Numbered from the stretch's first letter, positions 6,212 to 13,011 are shown. The stretch: 16,204 bases of DNA from Candidatus Aminicenantota bacterium (GCA_026393775.1 JAPKZM010000226.1:1-16204); one strand, 5' to 3'. Notes: generated by a model from the sequence alone, not told the origin. Made by a program: numbers and translations.

Positions 6212-6607
6212 ATGGCCACATTGAATTTTTCGATCGCCGAGGCAATGAATATCCTGGGGGCAAACGCCATGCTGCCGGAGAGCATCAAAAACATAAAGCC
6301 CGAAGCGGATGGCCTGCGGGTCACGGTCAGCGGCGGCATCGGCATCCTGGTGCGCCGGGAGTCATTTCTCAACGGCATCCTGAAATTGAACTTCGCATCG
6401 AACAACTGGGCCTTCAAGCTTGCCGATTCCATGGGCAAGGTCGATCCGTTGATCGACGACGCCATTCGCGCCTACCCGTTCATCCGCCGCGAGGGCAAGT
6501 CGCTGTTCATCGACCTGAACCGCGCCCTGCAAGGCAAAGTGCGGGGGATGCGGGTGGAAAAATTCGAACTCCTGGACGGTTCGGTCAGGATTGAGCTATT
6601 TTCGTGA
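6212..6607 (+). CDS. Hypothetical 131-aa soluble protein
   Basis: I do not recognise the family. The protein starts MATLNFSIAEAMNILGANAM and has no signal peptide or membrane span. An N-terminal helix is followed by strands (GLRVTVSGGIGILVRRESFL, GILKLNFASNNWAFKLAD), a helical middle (DPLIDDAIRAYPFIRREG) and closing strands (KSLFIDLNRALQGK, MRVEKFELLDGSVRIELF). The alternation of amphipathic strands suggests a small lipid- or ligand-binding fold, but this is a guess. A GAGG site five bases before the ATG and a good promoter support the start. It is divergent from the kinase operon across about 190 bp and forms a single-gene unit. Confidence 0.8.
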   Translation: MATLNFSIAEAMNILGANAMLPESIKNIKPEADGLRVTVSGGIGILVRRESFLNGILKLNFASNNWAFKLADSMGKVDPLIDDAIRAYPFIRREGKSLFIDLNRALQGKVRGMRVEKFELLDGSVRIELFS

Positions 6608-6643
6608 GCGATCAGGCAAATCCGCTGTACCCCGCGATCGCTC
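6606..6643. terminator. Possible hairpin terminator between converging genes
   Basis: GAGCGATC (6606-6613, overlapping the stop codon) pairs perfectly with GATCGCTC (6636-6643) around a 22-base loop. The following bases are only moderately T-rich (AATTGTTTAAAG), so intrinsic termination is uncertain. Confidence 0.3.
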
Positions 6644-6689
6644 GACAAAGATCAATTGTTTAAAGAAAGACCTGACCTCGACGCCGCTG

Positions 6690-7037
6690 TCAAGATAAAT
6701 TTCGTATGAGCAAATAAATTGAAATAAGCAGGGAAATGCCCGCAAAACCAGTCGCGTACCTGATCCTCGTCACCAATACGTTGGCTAATTTTGACAAATT
6801 ATCCGTTTGCTGCGCCATTTCAGCAAGCAGTTTTGTCTGGTCCAAATCATTTTGTTCAAGTTGAGAAACCTTTTTATCCAATTCCTGCAGGGTGATCGCT
6901 ATTGAAGTTTTTTTCAGTAAGCTCCTATTTCCAAACATCCCTTTCGTATTGTCATAAATTTTTTTACCGGCTTGGGCGATTATCGGCCCCCACTGAGTGA
7001 CTTCCTTAAGCACTTTAATTACTGTTGTTACAGTCAT
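6690..7037 (-). CDS. Small coiled-coil protein with C-terminal membrane anchor
   Basis: 115 residues. The N-terminal half is amphipathic (MTVTTVIKVLKEVTQWGPII), residues about 45-85 are rich in Leu, Gln and Asp with heptad-like spacing (ITLQELDKKVSQLEQNDLDQ, TKLLAEMAQQTDNLSKLANV), and the end is a single hydrophobic helix (FAGISLLISIYLLI) followed by RNLS. This is a tail-anchored arrangement. The ATG at 7037 was preferred because AAGGAGATCCGA lies directly upstream; 15 further in-frame codons to 7082 overlap a REP-like motif and have no ribosome site. No function is recognisable. It converges on the 6212-6607 gene. Confidence 0.75.
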   Translation of the reverse strand: MTVTTVIKVLKEVTQWGPIIAQAGKKIYDNTKGMFGNRSLLKKTSIAITLQELDKKVSQLEQNDLDQTKLLAEMAQQTDNLSKLANVLVTRIRYATGFAGISLLISIYLLIRNLS

Positions 7038-7056
7038 TCGGATCTCCTTTTTTGAA

Positions 7057-7126
7057 ATTGGGGCCAGGGCTTTCATTTCCATTGGCTTTGTCGTACTATG
7101 AATAATGAATGACTTGACCCCAATGC
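7057..7126. repeat. Inverted pair of REP-like motifs
   Basis: ATTGGGGCCAGGGCTTTC (7057-7074) and, in opposite orientation, GACTTGACCCCAATGC (7111-7126) are imperfect inverted copies of the motif that also occurs singly at 1109, 6662, 8287 and 15827. The doublet lies between the beta-barrel gene and the coiled-coil gene and can fold as a stem with a loop of about 36 bases, as REP doublets do. Confidence 0.55.
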
Positions 7127-7136
7127 TTGTTTCGCT

Positions 7137-8018
7137 TCAGAACCTGAATACGATTCCGCCGCGGATACTGCCGCCGGAGAAGTCAACCTCCGCTTTTCTG
7201 ACATCCTGCTGCCAGGGCTCGGAAGGGAAGCTCGATTCTACGAAAATAACGGGAAACGGCTTGAAAGTGTAATTATCCGTCCAATAATAGAGCGTCCCCT
7301 CTTGTTTTTCCTGATATCCGGAACTTGTGCTGAAAATGTTCGTCCCTTTGAACTCCTTTATTTTGGCGTACCGCCCCTTTCCTTCAATGAGCAAGGAAAT
7401 TCGGCGCGACAGCCGGATCTCGAGAGCGATCCCTCCCTGGAAACCGACCGTTTGCCCGTCCGCTTCCTGGTTCCACTCGCTCCACGAGGCGGGGTATTCG
7501 CGGCGAATATCGGCGCGCACGGAAGCCAGGTAATACTCCGGCCCGGCGCTCAACGAAATCCTGAAGGCGTCGCTGAGGGGCAGGAAGAAAATCAACTCGA
7601 CTTTGATCGGAATGGCGCTCGCCTTGGGGTTGAAGATAAATTTAACCGTGTCGGAGCCCATCAGGGTGACGGCGCTGCTTTTTGAAGCCTGGCTGTAGCC
7701 GACCCCGACCCCCAGGCCGAGATAGCGGCTGAACTGGTAAACCAGCTCTCCGCCCGCTTCCGCCCCCCAGTTCATATCCTGGTAGTCCCCGGAATGGGAA
7801 TAACCGCTGTTTGCGAATTCATAGATGGCGGAATCAGCAAAACCCTTCAGCCCGGTGTTCAGATCCCCGCCTTTCAAGTAGTTCAAGCCTCCATAGAGGC
7901 GCAGGGAAAAGCCTGGTTTGAAACCCGTTTTGGCGCCATAGGCTGCCCTGGCGGGAATGGCCAAGACCGCTAGCAGCGAAATGAAGACAACATAGTGCCG
8001 GAATTTCAACAACTTCAT
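7137..8018 (-). CDS. Outer-membrane beta-barrel protein
   Basis: 293 residues. A signal peptide (MKLLKFRHYVVFISLLAVLA, then IPARA, cleavage near residue 25) leads into alternating strands rich in Gly and aromatic residues: FSLRLYGGLNYLKGGDLN, WGAEAGGELVYQFSRYLGLG, VGVGYSQAS, AFRISLSAGPEYYLASVRAD, VGFQGGIALEIRLSRRISLL and GGSIRGGIVFRF. The final Phe is the C-terminal signature recognised by the BAM assembly machinery. Size and strand number fit a small barrel of the OmpW/OmpX-like class. AGGAGG lies five bases before the ATG at 8018. The leader is a set of three 40-bp repeats (8031-8150) and the promoter is at 8156-8184, so this gene has unusual control. Substrate or role is unknown. Confidence 0.85.
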   Translation of the reverse strand: MKLLKFRHYVVFISLLAVLAIPARAAYGAKTGFKPGFSLRLYGGLNYLKGGDLNTGLKGFADSAIYEFANSGYSHSGDYQDMNWGAEAGGELVYQFSRYLGLGVGVGYSQASKSSAVTLMGSDTVKFIFNPKASAIPIKVELIFFLPLSDAFRISLSAGPEYYLASVRADIRREYPASWSEWNQEADGQTVGFQGGIALEIRLSRRISLLIEGKGRYAKIKEFKGTNIFSTSSGYQEKQEGTLYYWTDNYTFKPFPVIFVESSFPSEPWQQDVRKAEVDFSGGSIRGGIVFRF

Positions 8019-8030
8019 GCGATCCTCCTA

Positions 8031-8150
8031 GCATCACTAGATGCCTCGGCAAAACCTCGGTATAGTGATAGTATCACTAGATACCTCGGCAAAACCTCGG
8101 TATAGTGCTAGTATCACTAGATACCTCGGCAAAGCCTCGGTATAGTGATA
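8031..8150 (-). repeat. Three 40-bp tandem repeats forming the 5' leader of the beta-barrel gene
   Basis: Units are 8031-8070, 8071-8110 and 8111-8150, each 40 bp, differing at only a few positions. Each begins GTATC-ACTA-GATAC, a 5-bp hairpin; in unit 1 this is GCATC-ACTA-GATGC, a paired (compensatory) change. Each then carries the direct repeat CCTCGG-CAAAA-CCTCGG (CAAAG in unit 3) and ends GGTATAGTGATA, which can pair with TATCACTA and TACC earlier in the unit. Across unit junctions TAGTGATA-G-TATCACTA is a perfect palindrome. The array stops two bases short of the Shine-Dalgarno site and starts at about the predicted transcription start, so it makes up nearly the whole leader RNA. Confidence 0.9.
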
Positions 8151-8155
8151 CTAGC

Positions 8156-8184
8156 ATTTTGAGAATATTGCTCAAAAATGTCAA
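8156..8184 (-). promoter_or_regulatory. Promoter of the beta-barrel gene with a built-in palindrome
   Basis: On the minus strand a perfect TTGACA (8184-8179) is followed by 17 nt and CAAAAT (8161-8156, 4 of 6 consensus). The spacer and -10 box contain the perfect inverted repeat TTTTGAG-N7-CTCAAAA (8157-8177), whose centre holds AATATT. A protein bound there would block or remodel the promoter. Transcription would start near 8149, at the first base of the repeat array. Confidence 0.6.
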
Positions 8185-8286
8185 TAGTCCGGATCATTAT
8201 CCCGGGCAGTGATTAGGTACACCGCAACGGGGAACCCGATGCGTATAGGCCTGGCCATGCTTTTAACTTATTAAATCAAATGGAAT

Positions 8287-8309
8287 AAAGAAAGACCTGG
8301 CCCCAATGC
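8287..8309 (-). repeat. REP-like intergenic motif
   Basis: The longest single copy of the dispersed motif: AAAGAAAGACCTGGCCCC followed by AATGC on the plus strand. Other copies lie at 1109-1122 (+), 6662-6680 (-), 7111-7126 (-) and 15827-15840 (+), all outside genes. It lies five bases after the stop of the 54-aa gene, between it and the beta-barrel promoter. Confidence 0.5.
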
Positions 8310-8313
8310 CTCC

Positions 8314-8478
8314 CTAACGGCCGAGCAGGATTAAAATACCGGACACGACGGCCAGGATCGACATGATCAGTGGCAGACCTTCAAAACTCAAATTGAGCAA
8401 TGGAATCAGCCCGGTCATGATAAGCCAGATGCCCAGCAGGATCATCCCCAAGCTCTTTGTCAGTCTGAATCTACTCAT
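8314..8478 (-). CDS. 54-aa membrane protein with two spans
   Basis: A short gene: MSRFRLTKSLGMILLGIWLI, then MTGLIPLLNLSFEGLPLIMS and ILAVVSGILILLGR. Residues about 9-29 and 35-52 are two hydrophobic helices joined by a short loop; the basic N-terminus should face the cytoplasm. AGGAGGG lies eight bases before the ATG, a strong ribosome site, and the gene starts 25 bp after the M48 protease stop on the same strand, so the two are probably one message. I have the impression of similar short proteins in related bacteria but can give no function. A link to the protease is inferred from position only. Confidence 0.8.
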   Translation of the reverse strand: MSRFRLTKSLGMILLGIWLIMTGLIPLLNLSFEGLPLIMSILAVVSGILILLGR

Positions 8479-8503
8479 TTTGTTACCCTCCTTTTTTGCC
8501 TTT

Positions 8504-9307
8504 CTATTTCTTGTAATACTTCAATGCTTCCGGCATCGCCGCTATGATTTTCGATATCCGCTTCTTGTCGGTGGGATGCGTGCTCAGGAACTCCGGCGGC
8601 TGCGCCCCCGCTTTCTGGGCCATGCGCTGCCAGAATCCGATGGCGCTACGGGGGTCGTACCCGGCCATGGCCATGAAGATCAGCCCCAGGCGGTCGGCTT
8701 CGCTCTCCTGGAGACGGTTGTAGGGCAGGACCGCGCCCAGCTGGACCCCGACGCCGAAAAGGCCCATCCAGATCTGCTGGGTCTGCTGGGGTTTCTGTTT
8801 GATGGCTTGAGCGAGCATCTGCCCGCCCAGATTGGCAACCAGCGCCTGGCTCATCCGCTCGTTGCTGTGCTTGGCCACGGCGTGGGCGATCTCGTGTCCC
8901 ATGACAACGGCGAGGCCGGTTTCGTTCTGCGCCAGCGGCAGGATGCCGGAATAGACCATCACTTTTCCTCCCGGCATGCACCAGGCGTTGGCTTCCTTGC
9001 TTTCAACGAGGTTGAATTCCCAGGCGTAACCGTTAAGGCCCTGGGACATGTTGTTGCGGGCAAAATAGGTTGTCACGGCATTCTGGATGTTCCTGCCGAC
9101 ATATTTCACTTCATTCGTAGCGGCCCAGTTGGAACTCATCCTGTTTTCCTTCTGGAACTCGTCGTACTGGGCGTAACTCATGGAAAGCATTTCAGTATCC
9201 GAGACGAGCGAGAGCTGCCGCCTTCCGGTGAGCGGCACGAGGGCGCAAGCCTGGAACAGAAGCGCCGCGATCAGAAAGACAAACAATTTTGTTTGCAGCT
9301 TTTTCAT
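8504..9307 (-). CDS. M48-family zinc metalloprotease, probable periplasmic lipoprotein
   Basis: 267 residues. The zinc motif is HEIAH (His138, Glu139, His142) in VVMGHEIAHAVAKHSNERMS; the third ligand is Glu203 in ESEADRLG, and STHPTDKKRI (His244) is the usual C-terminal family motif. The AWCMPGGKVMVYSGIL strand before the active site is also characteristic. The N-terminus is a signal peptide ending LLFQAC, with Cys21 as probable lipidation site (the lipobox is not perfect), followed by PLTGRRQLSLVSD, which is common in the BepA/LoiP-type branch. These enzymes degrade or help fold outer-membrane proteins in the periplasm, which fits the nearby beta-barrel gene. GGAGGGG lies six bases before the ATG. 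There is no TPR domain, so it is shorter than BepA and closer in size to LoiP. Confidence 0.93.
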   Translation of the reverse strand: MKKLQTKLFVFLIAALLFQACALVPLTGRRQLSLVSDTEMLSMSYAQYDEFQKENRMSSNWAATNEVKYVGRNIQNAVTTYFARNNMSQGLNGYAWEFNLVESKEANAWCMPGGKVMVYSGILPLAQNETGLAVVMGHEIAHAVAKHSNERMSQALVANLGGQMLAQAIKQKPQQTQQIWMGLFGVGVQLGAVLPYNRLQESEADRLGLIFMAMAGYDPRSAIGFWQRMAQKAGAQPPEFLSTHPTDKKRISKIIAAMPEALKYYKK

Positions 9308-9563
9308 GATTCACCCCTCCCGTCTCTTTTTTGTTGCATTTTTTATGCCAGAATCTTTCCCCGCTCGCAGAATCTCAGGGAATTGACTCCCGCTCCGGAA
9401 AACAGCCTGAATTGCGGGAAGCCGGGGCTTCAAAGCCTGCGCTTAACTAAAGCAAGCTGTTTCCCTGCTGAAAAATTCACCTGAAAAACAGGACAATTCC
9501 TGATTAACAGGATATTCCACAGCCAAAGTTCAATGTCGAGACGCGACCGCGGAGATCCTGATT

Positions 9564-9743
9564 TTAGTTCTTGGCTTTGCGCCAACTGACGATTCCCTGG
9601 ACCAGGTTGGCTCCCGAAGCTGCACCGCTGAAAAAAAACAAAAGAAATTTTCCCAAAGACACTCCGCCTTGAGTGTAAAACACGATCGCGACACACAGGA
9701 AAACGAAGCTCACGGCAAAAAATCGCAGGTAACCTTTTTTCAT
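9564..9743 (-). CDS. 59-aa membrane protein with two spans
   Basis: A short gene starting MKKGYLRFFAVSFVFLCVAI, then VFYTQGGVSLGKFLLFFFSG and AASGANLVQGIVSWRKAKN. Two hydrophobic stretches (about 7-23 and 31-52) are joined by a Gly-rich turn; both ends are basic, which suggests a hairpin with both ends inside. AGGAGG lies nine bases before the ATG at 9743, a clear ribosome site. It is followed by a 256-bp gap before the M48 gene on the same strand that holds no gene. Function unknown. Confidence 0.72.
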   Translation of the reverse strand: MKKGYLRFFAVSFVFLCVAIVFYTQGGVSLGKFLLFFFSGAASGANLVQGIVSWRKAKN

Positions 9744-9853
9744 TTCTCAGATCCTCCTGATTCGGTTTCCGAATTTCTTGTAATATGATAGCGCTTCGGC
9801 TGTCTGATGTCGATGCGTATTGGACTGAACAATAACTTCTTCATCAGAACAAA

Positions 9854-9862
9854 TGTTATAAT
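9854..9862 (+). promoter_or_regulatory. Extended -10 promoter element upstream of the carrier gene
   Basis: TGTTATAAT (TGn followed by a perfect TATAAT) lies 110 bp before the GTG at 9973. No good -35 box is present at 16-18 bp, which the TGn extension can compensate for. It is the only strong element between the divergent 59-aa gene and the carrier. Confidence 0.45.
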
Positions 9863-9972
9863 GAAAAACCTGACACTAATAGCCGGCCGCACCATCCCTG
9901 TCGTCCCCTTGTCATTCGCAAGCGGCTGGAATACAATCGAACTTCCGGATTCGTTGAAAAACAGGAGCGCTC

Positions 9973-11280
9973 GTGACCGCTGTTTCAGATCCGAAGCTTG
10001 TTTCCCCAAGGGGGACAGACAAACCAGATCCGCCAAAGTCGGCGGATGGTTTGTGCTGCCCATCGCCGGCCAAACCGGTGATGGCCATCACCGCCGCCGC
10101 CACCCTGGCCCTGATGGGCTACGAGATGGTCCGCTCGGCCGCCTCGTCGGTGTTCCTGGCCCACCATTCGGCCGCCCGCCTGCCCGAGGCGCTGATGCTG
10201 GTGCCGCTGGTCATGATCGCCCTCACTTTTTTGGTCAGCTGGCTGCTGCGCCGCTTCGGTCCCGCCGCCACCTACGCCATCACGCTGATCGCTTCGGGGC
10301 TGGTGCTGGCCGCGGCCGCCGTTGCCGCCCGCCGCCACGTTCCCGGCAGCGCCTTCCTGCTCTACGTCTTTGCCCAGGCCTACATCGTCCTCATCGTCGA
10401 GCAGAGCTGGGCCTTCATCAACAGCCAGTTCTCGACCGCTGACGGCAAGCGCTGGAACGGCCCGATCATCGCCTTTTCGACCATGGGTTCGGTCTCTGGC
10501 GGTTTGCTTACCGGCTTCCTGTCGGAGCGGATCGGCTCGGAACGGGTCGTCCTTGGCGCCGCCGCGCTGACCGCTACCGCGGTCCTGGTCAGCCGGCTGG
10601 CCTTTCGCCTGGCCAGGCAGGAACGCACGGCCGTCGACCGGCAGCCGGTCCGGCTCGCCGACCACTTCGCCTGGGACCTGCTGCGGGCCGATCCCACCCT
10701 GGGCCGGCTGGCCCTGATGGTCGCCGCCGCCCAGTCCCTGTCGGTGCTGTTCGACATCGCCTTCCACCGCAGCCTGCAGCTGGCCATGCCGCTGCAGGAC
10801 CCGCGCACCGCCTTTCTCGGCTTCTTCTGGGGCGGTGTCAACGCGGTGGCCTTCATTCTGCAGCTGGGGCTGTGCCCCTGGCTGCTGCGCCGTTTCCCGC
10901 TGCGCCGCATCCATGCCGCCATCCCGCTGCTCTACGGCGCCGCCGCCCTGGCCGGCGTCTTCTTTCCCCTGCTGCCCGTGCTGGGGGCGGCCTTCTTCTT
11001 ATCCAAAACGGTCGACTACTCGGTCTTTCGCGCCGCCAAGGAAGTCCTCTACATCCCCCTGCCCTTCACCGCCCGCTACCGGGCCAAGCTGACCATCGAC
11101 GCCTTGATCTATCGCTCGACCAAGGGCGCGGCATCGGCCCTGCTCAGCCTGGCCGCTCCGGTCAGCGGCACCCTGCCGCTGAGGCTTTACCCGCTGCTGG
11201 CGGCGGCCCTCGGCGGCTGCTGGCACCGCGTCAGCCGCGGCCTCCCCGAGCCGCCAGCCACGCCGCCGGCCCCGGTTTGA
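9973..11280 (+). CDS. MFS transporter related to NTT/ADP-ATP carrier-like proteins
   Basis: 435 residues with about 11-12 hydrophobic spans from residue 36 on, for example AITAAATLALMGYEMV, LVPLVMIALTFLVSWLL, YAITLIASGLVLAAAAV and IPLLYGAAALAGVFFPLL. The segment DYSVFRAAKEVLYIPLP and the following RYRAKLTIDALIYRSTKGA are typical of the bacterial NTT/Npt1-Npt2-like MFS branch. Members of that branch in free-living bacteria have no established substrate, so nucleotide exchange should not be assumed. The GTG at 9973 was chosen because AGGAG lies five bases upstream; the first 35 residues are a soluble, proline-rich extension, and ATG 10081 is the main alternative. GC content is very high (62 and 72 percent in two 60-base samples) compared with its neighbours. 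Confidence 0.85.
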   Translation: MTAVSDPKLVSPRGTDKPDPPKSADGLCCPSPAKPVMAITAAATLALMGYEMVRSAASSVFLAHHSAARLPEALMLVPLVMIALTFLVSWLLRRFGPAATYAITLIASGLVLAAAAVAARRHVPGSAFLLYVFAQAYIVLIVEQSWAFINSQFSTADGKRWNGPIIAFSTMGSVSGGLLTGFLSERIGSERVVLGAAALTATAVLVSRLAFRLARQERTAVDRQPVRLADHFAWDLLRADPTLGRLALMVAAAQSLSVLFDIAFHRSLQLAMPLQDPRTAFLGFFWGGVNAVAFILQLGLCPWLLRRFPLRRIHAAIPLLYGAAALAGVFFPLLPVLGAAFFLSKTVDYSVFRAAKEVLYIPLPFTARYRAKLTIDALIYRSTKGAASALLSLAAPVSGTLPLRLYPLLAAALGGCWHRVSRGLPEPPATPPAPV

Positions 11281-11380
11281 TCGAACGTCCACAATTTCCC
11301 CAAAATAAATTTTCATTGCGGCCAGGACGGTTTTTTGGATTTTTAGAATTTATTGGCCCACTGACCCAGCATGCGTGCGC

Positions 11381-11409
11381 TTGTATTCCCGCCATCCTTG
11401 TTGTAAAAT
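11381..11409 (+). promoter_or_regulatory. Candidate promoter for the 11483-11989 gene
   Basis: TTGTAT (11381-11386), a 17-nt spacer and TAAAAT (11404-11409, 5 of 6 consensus) lie about 75 bp before the ATG. The start point would fall near 11416. The 200 bp between the carrier stop and this gene show no convincing terminator. Confidence 0.5.
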
Positions 11410-11482
11410 CAGGCCACTGGTAAAATCGATTTTCCCGGCAGTGTCTTTTCAAGCAAGCAATCGACTTGGAAAAGGAGGGCGG

Positions 11483-11989
11483 ATGAGGAAGAAATCGCTG
11501 TTCATTTTATTGGCTTTCGTGCTGATTTTTTGTCAATCCCTGTTTTCGGTGAGTGACAGCAATAATAATTATCCCCATGGACGCTATGGCATCGGCTTTC
11601 AGCGTATTACCTGGAATTGCTGGGGGCTCAGCGTCATGTACGAACTGGCTCCGAAACTGGCAGTGGAAGGATTGTATGGATTGATCGGGGACAGGCAGGC
11701 TTACGGCTTTCGTGGGCTTTTCAGGTTTATCGAGCTGGAAAAAGCGAATATCTACGGCTATGGGTTGGTCGGGGCCGAAAAAGTTGAGGAATATGGAACG
11801 GCAGATGAAACGGGACTGCTGATCGGCGCCGGCGGCGGCATTGAATACAACCTGGAGAAAATTCTCGCCGACAAGATTTCGCTCGGGATTCACGCCGAAG
11901 TGGGAATAGAGAACCTGAGCGGCTATACCTATATTAACGCCGGCTACACATCATTTGAATTTTCGGCGGGATTTCACATCCGCATATAA
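11483..11989 (+). CDS. Small secreted, probably outer-membrane, beta-rich protein
   Basis: 168 residues. A signal peptide (MRKKSLFILLAFVLIFCQSL, cleavage near residue 22) leads to an alternating strand pattern with many Gly, Tyr and Phe: GRYGIGFQRITWNCWGLSVM, LAVEGLYGLIGDRQAYGFRG, NIYGYGLVGAEK, ETGLLIGAGGGIEYNLEKIL, SLGIHAEVGIENLSGYTYIN and SFEFSAGFHIRI. The number of strands (about eight) and the length suit a small OmpX-like barrel, although the last residue is Ile rather than Phe. AGGAGG lies four bases before the ATG at 11483; the frame is open further upstream (to 11375) without a ribosome site or signal sequence. Role unknown. Confidence 0.8.
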   Translation: MRKKSLFILLAFVLIFCQSLFSVSDSNNNYPHGRYGIGFQRITWNCWGLSVMYELAPKLAVEGLYGLIGDRQAYGFRGLFRFIELEKANIYGYGLVGAEKVEEYGTADETGLLIGAGGGIEYNLEKILADKISLGIHAEVGIENLSGYTYINAGYTSFEFSAGFHIRI

Positions 11990-12069
11990 GATAATCGGTG
12001 ACTTAGGTCGGCCACAAAACTAGAAGCGGCCCAGGCCAGGTTCAACCAGGTCAGGCTCCAACGTGAACC

Positions 12070-12564
12070 CTACTGGTGGCTGGAGTAGTAAGCTGGGAGT
12101 CGTTGCTCGGCGGTCTCCACCTTGCCATTGGTGTCGGTGAGGGTCACGGAGACATACATATAGTCCGGGGCGGCCGCGGGAAAAACTTTCCCCTGGCAGG
12201 GCTGGCTGTTCGCCAAGTCGCCTGGGTCAACGCTTCCCAAAGTGAACTCTCCAGCATCGAAGTGCATGATATCCGGGCAATTGAGGAAAGGGGCATAGTT
12301 TTGGTAATTATCGCTGTTTATTTCCAAGAGCTGCGTTTCCCCGGATTTAAAGACGAGTTTCCAGGACGTGATCCTGGCGTCGACATTGTTAGTGCTTGTC
12401 ACGCCGAATTCGATTTCAAAGAAAGTCTCATCCAATGAGATGTTGTAGGAAATGGTTCCTGATCCCCGGTAGATCTTATAGATTTCTTCGTCTTTTTTGC
12501 ACGACAAGGAAAAAAACAGCAGGCACAAAATCAAAACCAGCATGACCAAGACCCTGATTTTCAT
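12070..12564 (-). CDS. Probable lipoprotein of unknown function
   Basis: 164 residues. The N-terminus MKIRVLVMLVLILCLLFFSL ends at SCKKDEE, so Cys22 is the likely lipid-modified residue (lipobox LSC with a non-ideal -3 position). The mature part is beta-rich and looks like a small immunoglobulin-like sandwich: GSGTISYNISLDETFFEIEF, ITSWKLVFKSGETQLLEINS and YMYVSVTLTDTNGKVETAEQ. Two more cysteines (NCPD and QPCQ) could form a disulphide. GAGGTG lies before the ATG at 12564. Only 30 bp separate it from the stop of the upstream coiled-coil gene, so the two are probably co-transcribed. I do not recognise the family. Confidence 0.8.
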   Translation of the reverse strand: MKIRVLVMLVLILCLLFFSLSCKKDEEIYKIYRGSGTISYNISLDETFFEIEFGVTSTNNVDARITSWKLVFKSGETQLLEINSDNYQNYAPFLNCPDIMHFDAGEFTLGSVDPGDLANSQPCQGKVFPAAAPDYMYVSVTLTDTNGKVETAEQRLPAYYSSHQ

Positions 12565-12594
12565 GTTTCACCTCGCTTCTACATCGGATTGATT

Positions 12595-12957
12595 TTACCA
12601 TATCGATCGGTTGCGCAGATCATCGTTGCGTCTTTGCAGCCATTCGATCTCTCGTTCCAGTTCGCGGATCTCTCCATAGTCGCCGTGGTGGCGCTCGAGT
12701 TTATTTATTCTTTTTTCCAGTTTCCAGATGTGTTTTTCGTTTTTGCGAATTTCCTTGGCGATCTGCCGCTCTTGCTGACGATCGTATCGGGCATAATTGT
12801 GATGGTTATTATGCGCTATGATGTGGCCGAGAATGGCAATGGCAATTCCGCCGCGGACGATCCGCGGCAGGCCATTTCTTCTTTGATGGGCCTGGAGATC
12901 CAAAGTAGAGAGCATGAATAAGCCGATGACGGATGCAATGACTAGTATTCGTTTCAT
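12595..12957 (-). CDS. Secreted His-rich coiled-coil protein
   Basis: 120 residues. A signal peptide (MKRILVIASVIGLFMLSTLD, cleavage after LQA near residue 23) is followed by a short basic stretch, a hydrophobic Gly/Ile segment (IVRGGIAIAILGHIIAHNNH) and a long charged helix with heptad spacing (QIAKEIRKNEKHIWKLEKRI, NKLERHHGDYGEIRELEREI, EWLQRRNDDLRNR). The histidines cluster at HIIAHNNHHN. Short periplasmic proteins with a hydrophobic Gly-rich hairpin and basic coil are common and mostly uncharacterised; metal binding is possible but unproven. GGAGG lies before the ATG, and a GCAACATTGTTGC palindrome (12980-12992) lies in the upstream region, suggesting its own control. Confidence 0.78.
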   Translation of the reverse strand: MKRILVIASVIGLFMLSTLDLQAHQRRNGLPRIVRGGIAIAILGHIIAHNNHHNYARYDRQQERQIAKEIRKNEKHIWKLEKRINKLERHHGDYGEIRELEREIEWLQRRNDDLRNRSIW

Positions 12958-12979
12958 AGTATACCTCCGCCATTATCAT

Positions 12980-12992
12980 GCAACATTGTTGC
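12980..12992. promoter_or_regulatory. Palindrome GCAAC-ATT-GTTGC, possible operator
   Basis: A perfect 5+3+5 inverted repeat about 20 bp before the start of the coiled-coil gene, next to a GATAAT-like -10 element (minus strand, just downstream of the palindrome). The position suits a repressor site. No regulator can be assigned. Confidence 0.4.
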
Positions 12993-13011
12993 CAACTTTT
13001 TTAGCTCGAAT

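Noticed and set aside
8031..8150. CRISPR array
   Set aside because: The three units are directly contiguous with no spacers, and no cas gene is nearby.
9430..9696. 88-codon minus-strand frame overlapping the 59-aa gene
   Set aside because: No ribosome site and no hydrophobic or domain pattern; the 59-aa frame has AGGAGG and two helices.
9743..9803. Resemblance of the minus-strand reading EALSYYKK to the M48 C-terminus EALKYYKK
   Set aside because: Only about ten codons match and flanking sequence does not, so a protease remnant cannot be supported.
9985..10922. Long minus-strand open frames (up to 309 codons) opposite the carrier gene
   Set aside because: They lie inside a clear membrane-protein gene of very high GC, have low-complexity Gly/Gln/Arg composition and no ribosome site; they are by-products of few stop codons in GC-rich DNA.
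12002..12088. 28-codon plus-strand fragment (EAAQARFNQVRLQREPYWW) after the small secreted protein gene
   Set aside because: It has no start codon or ribosome site, overlaps the lipoprotein gene end, and resembles no family clearly enough to call a remnant.
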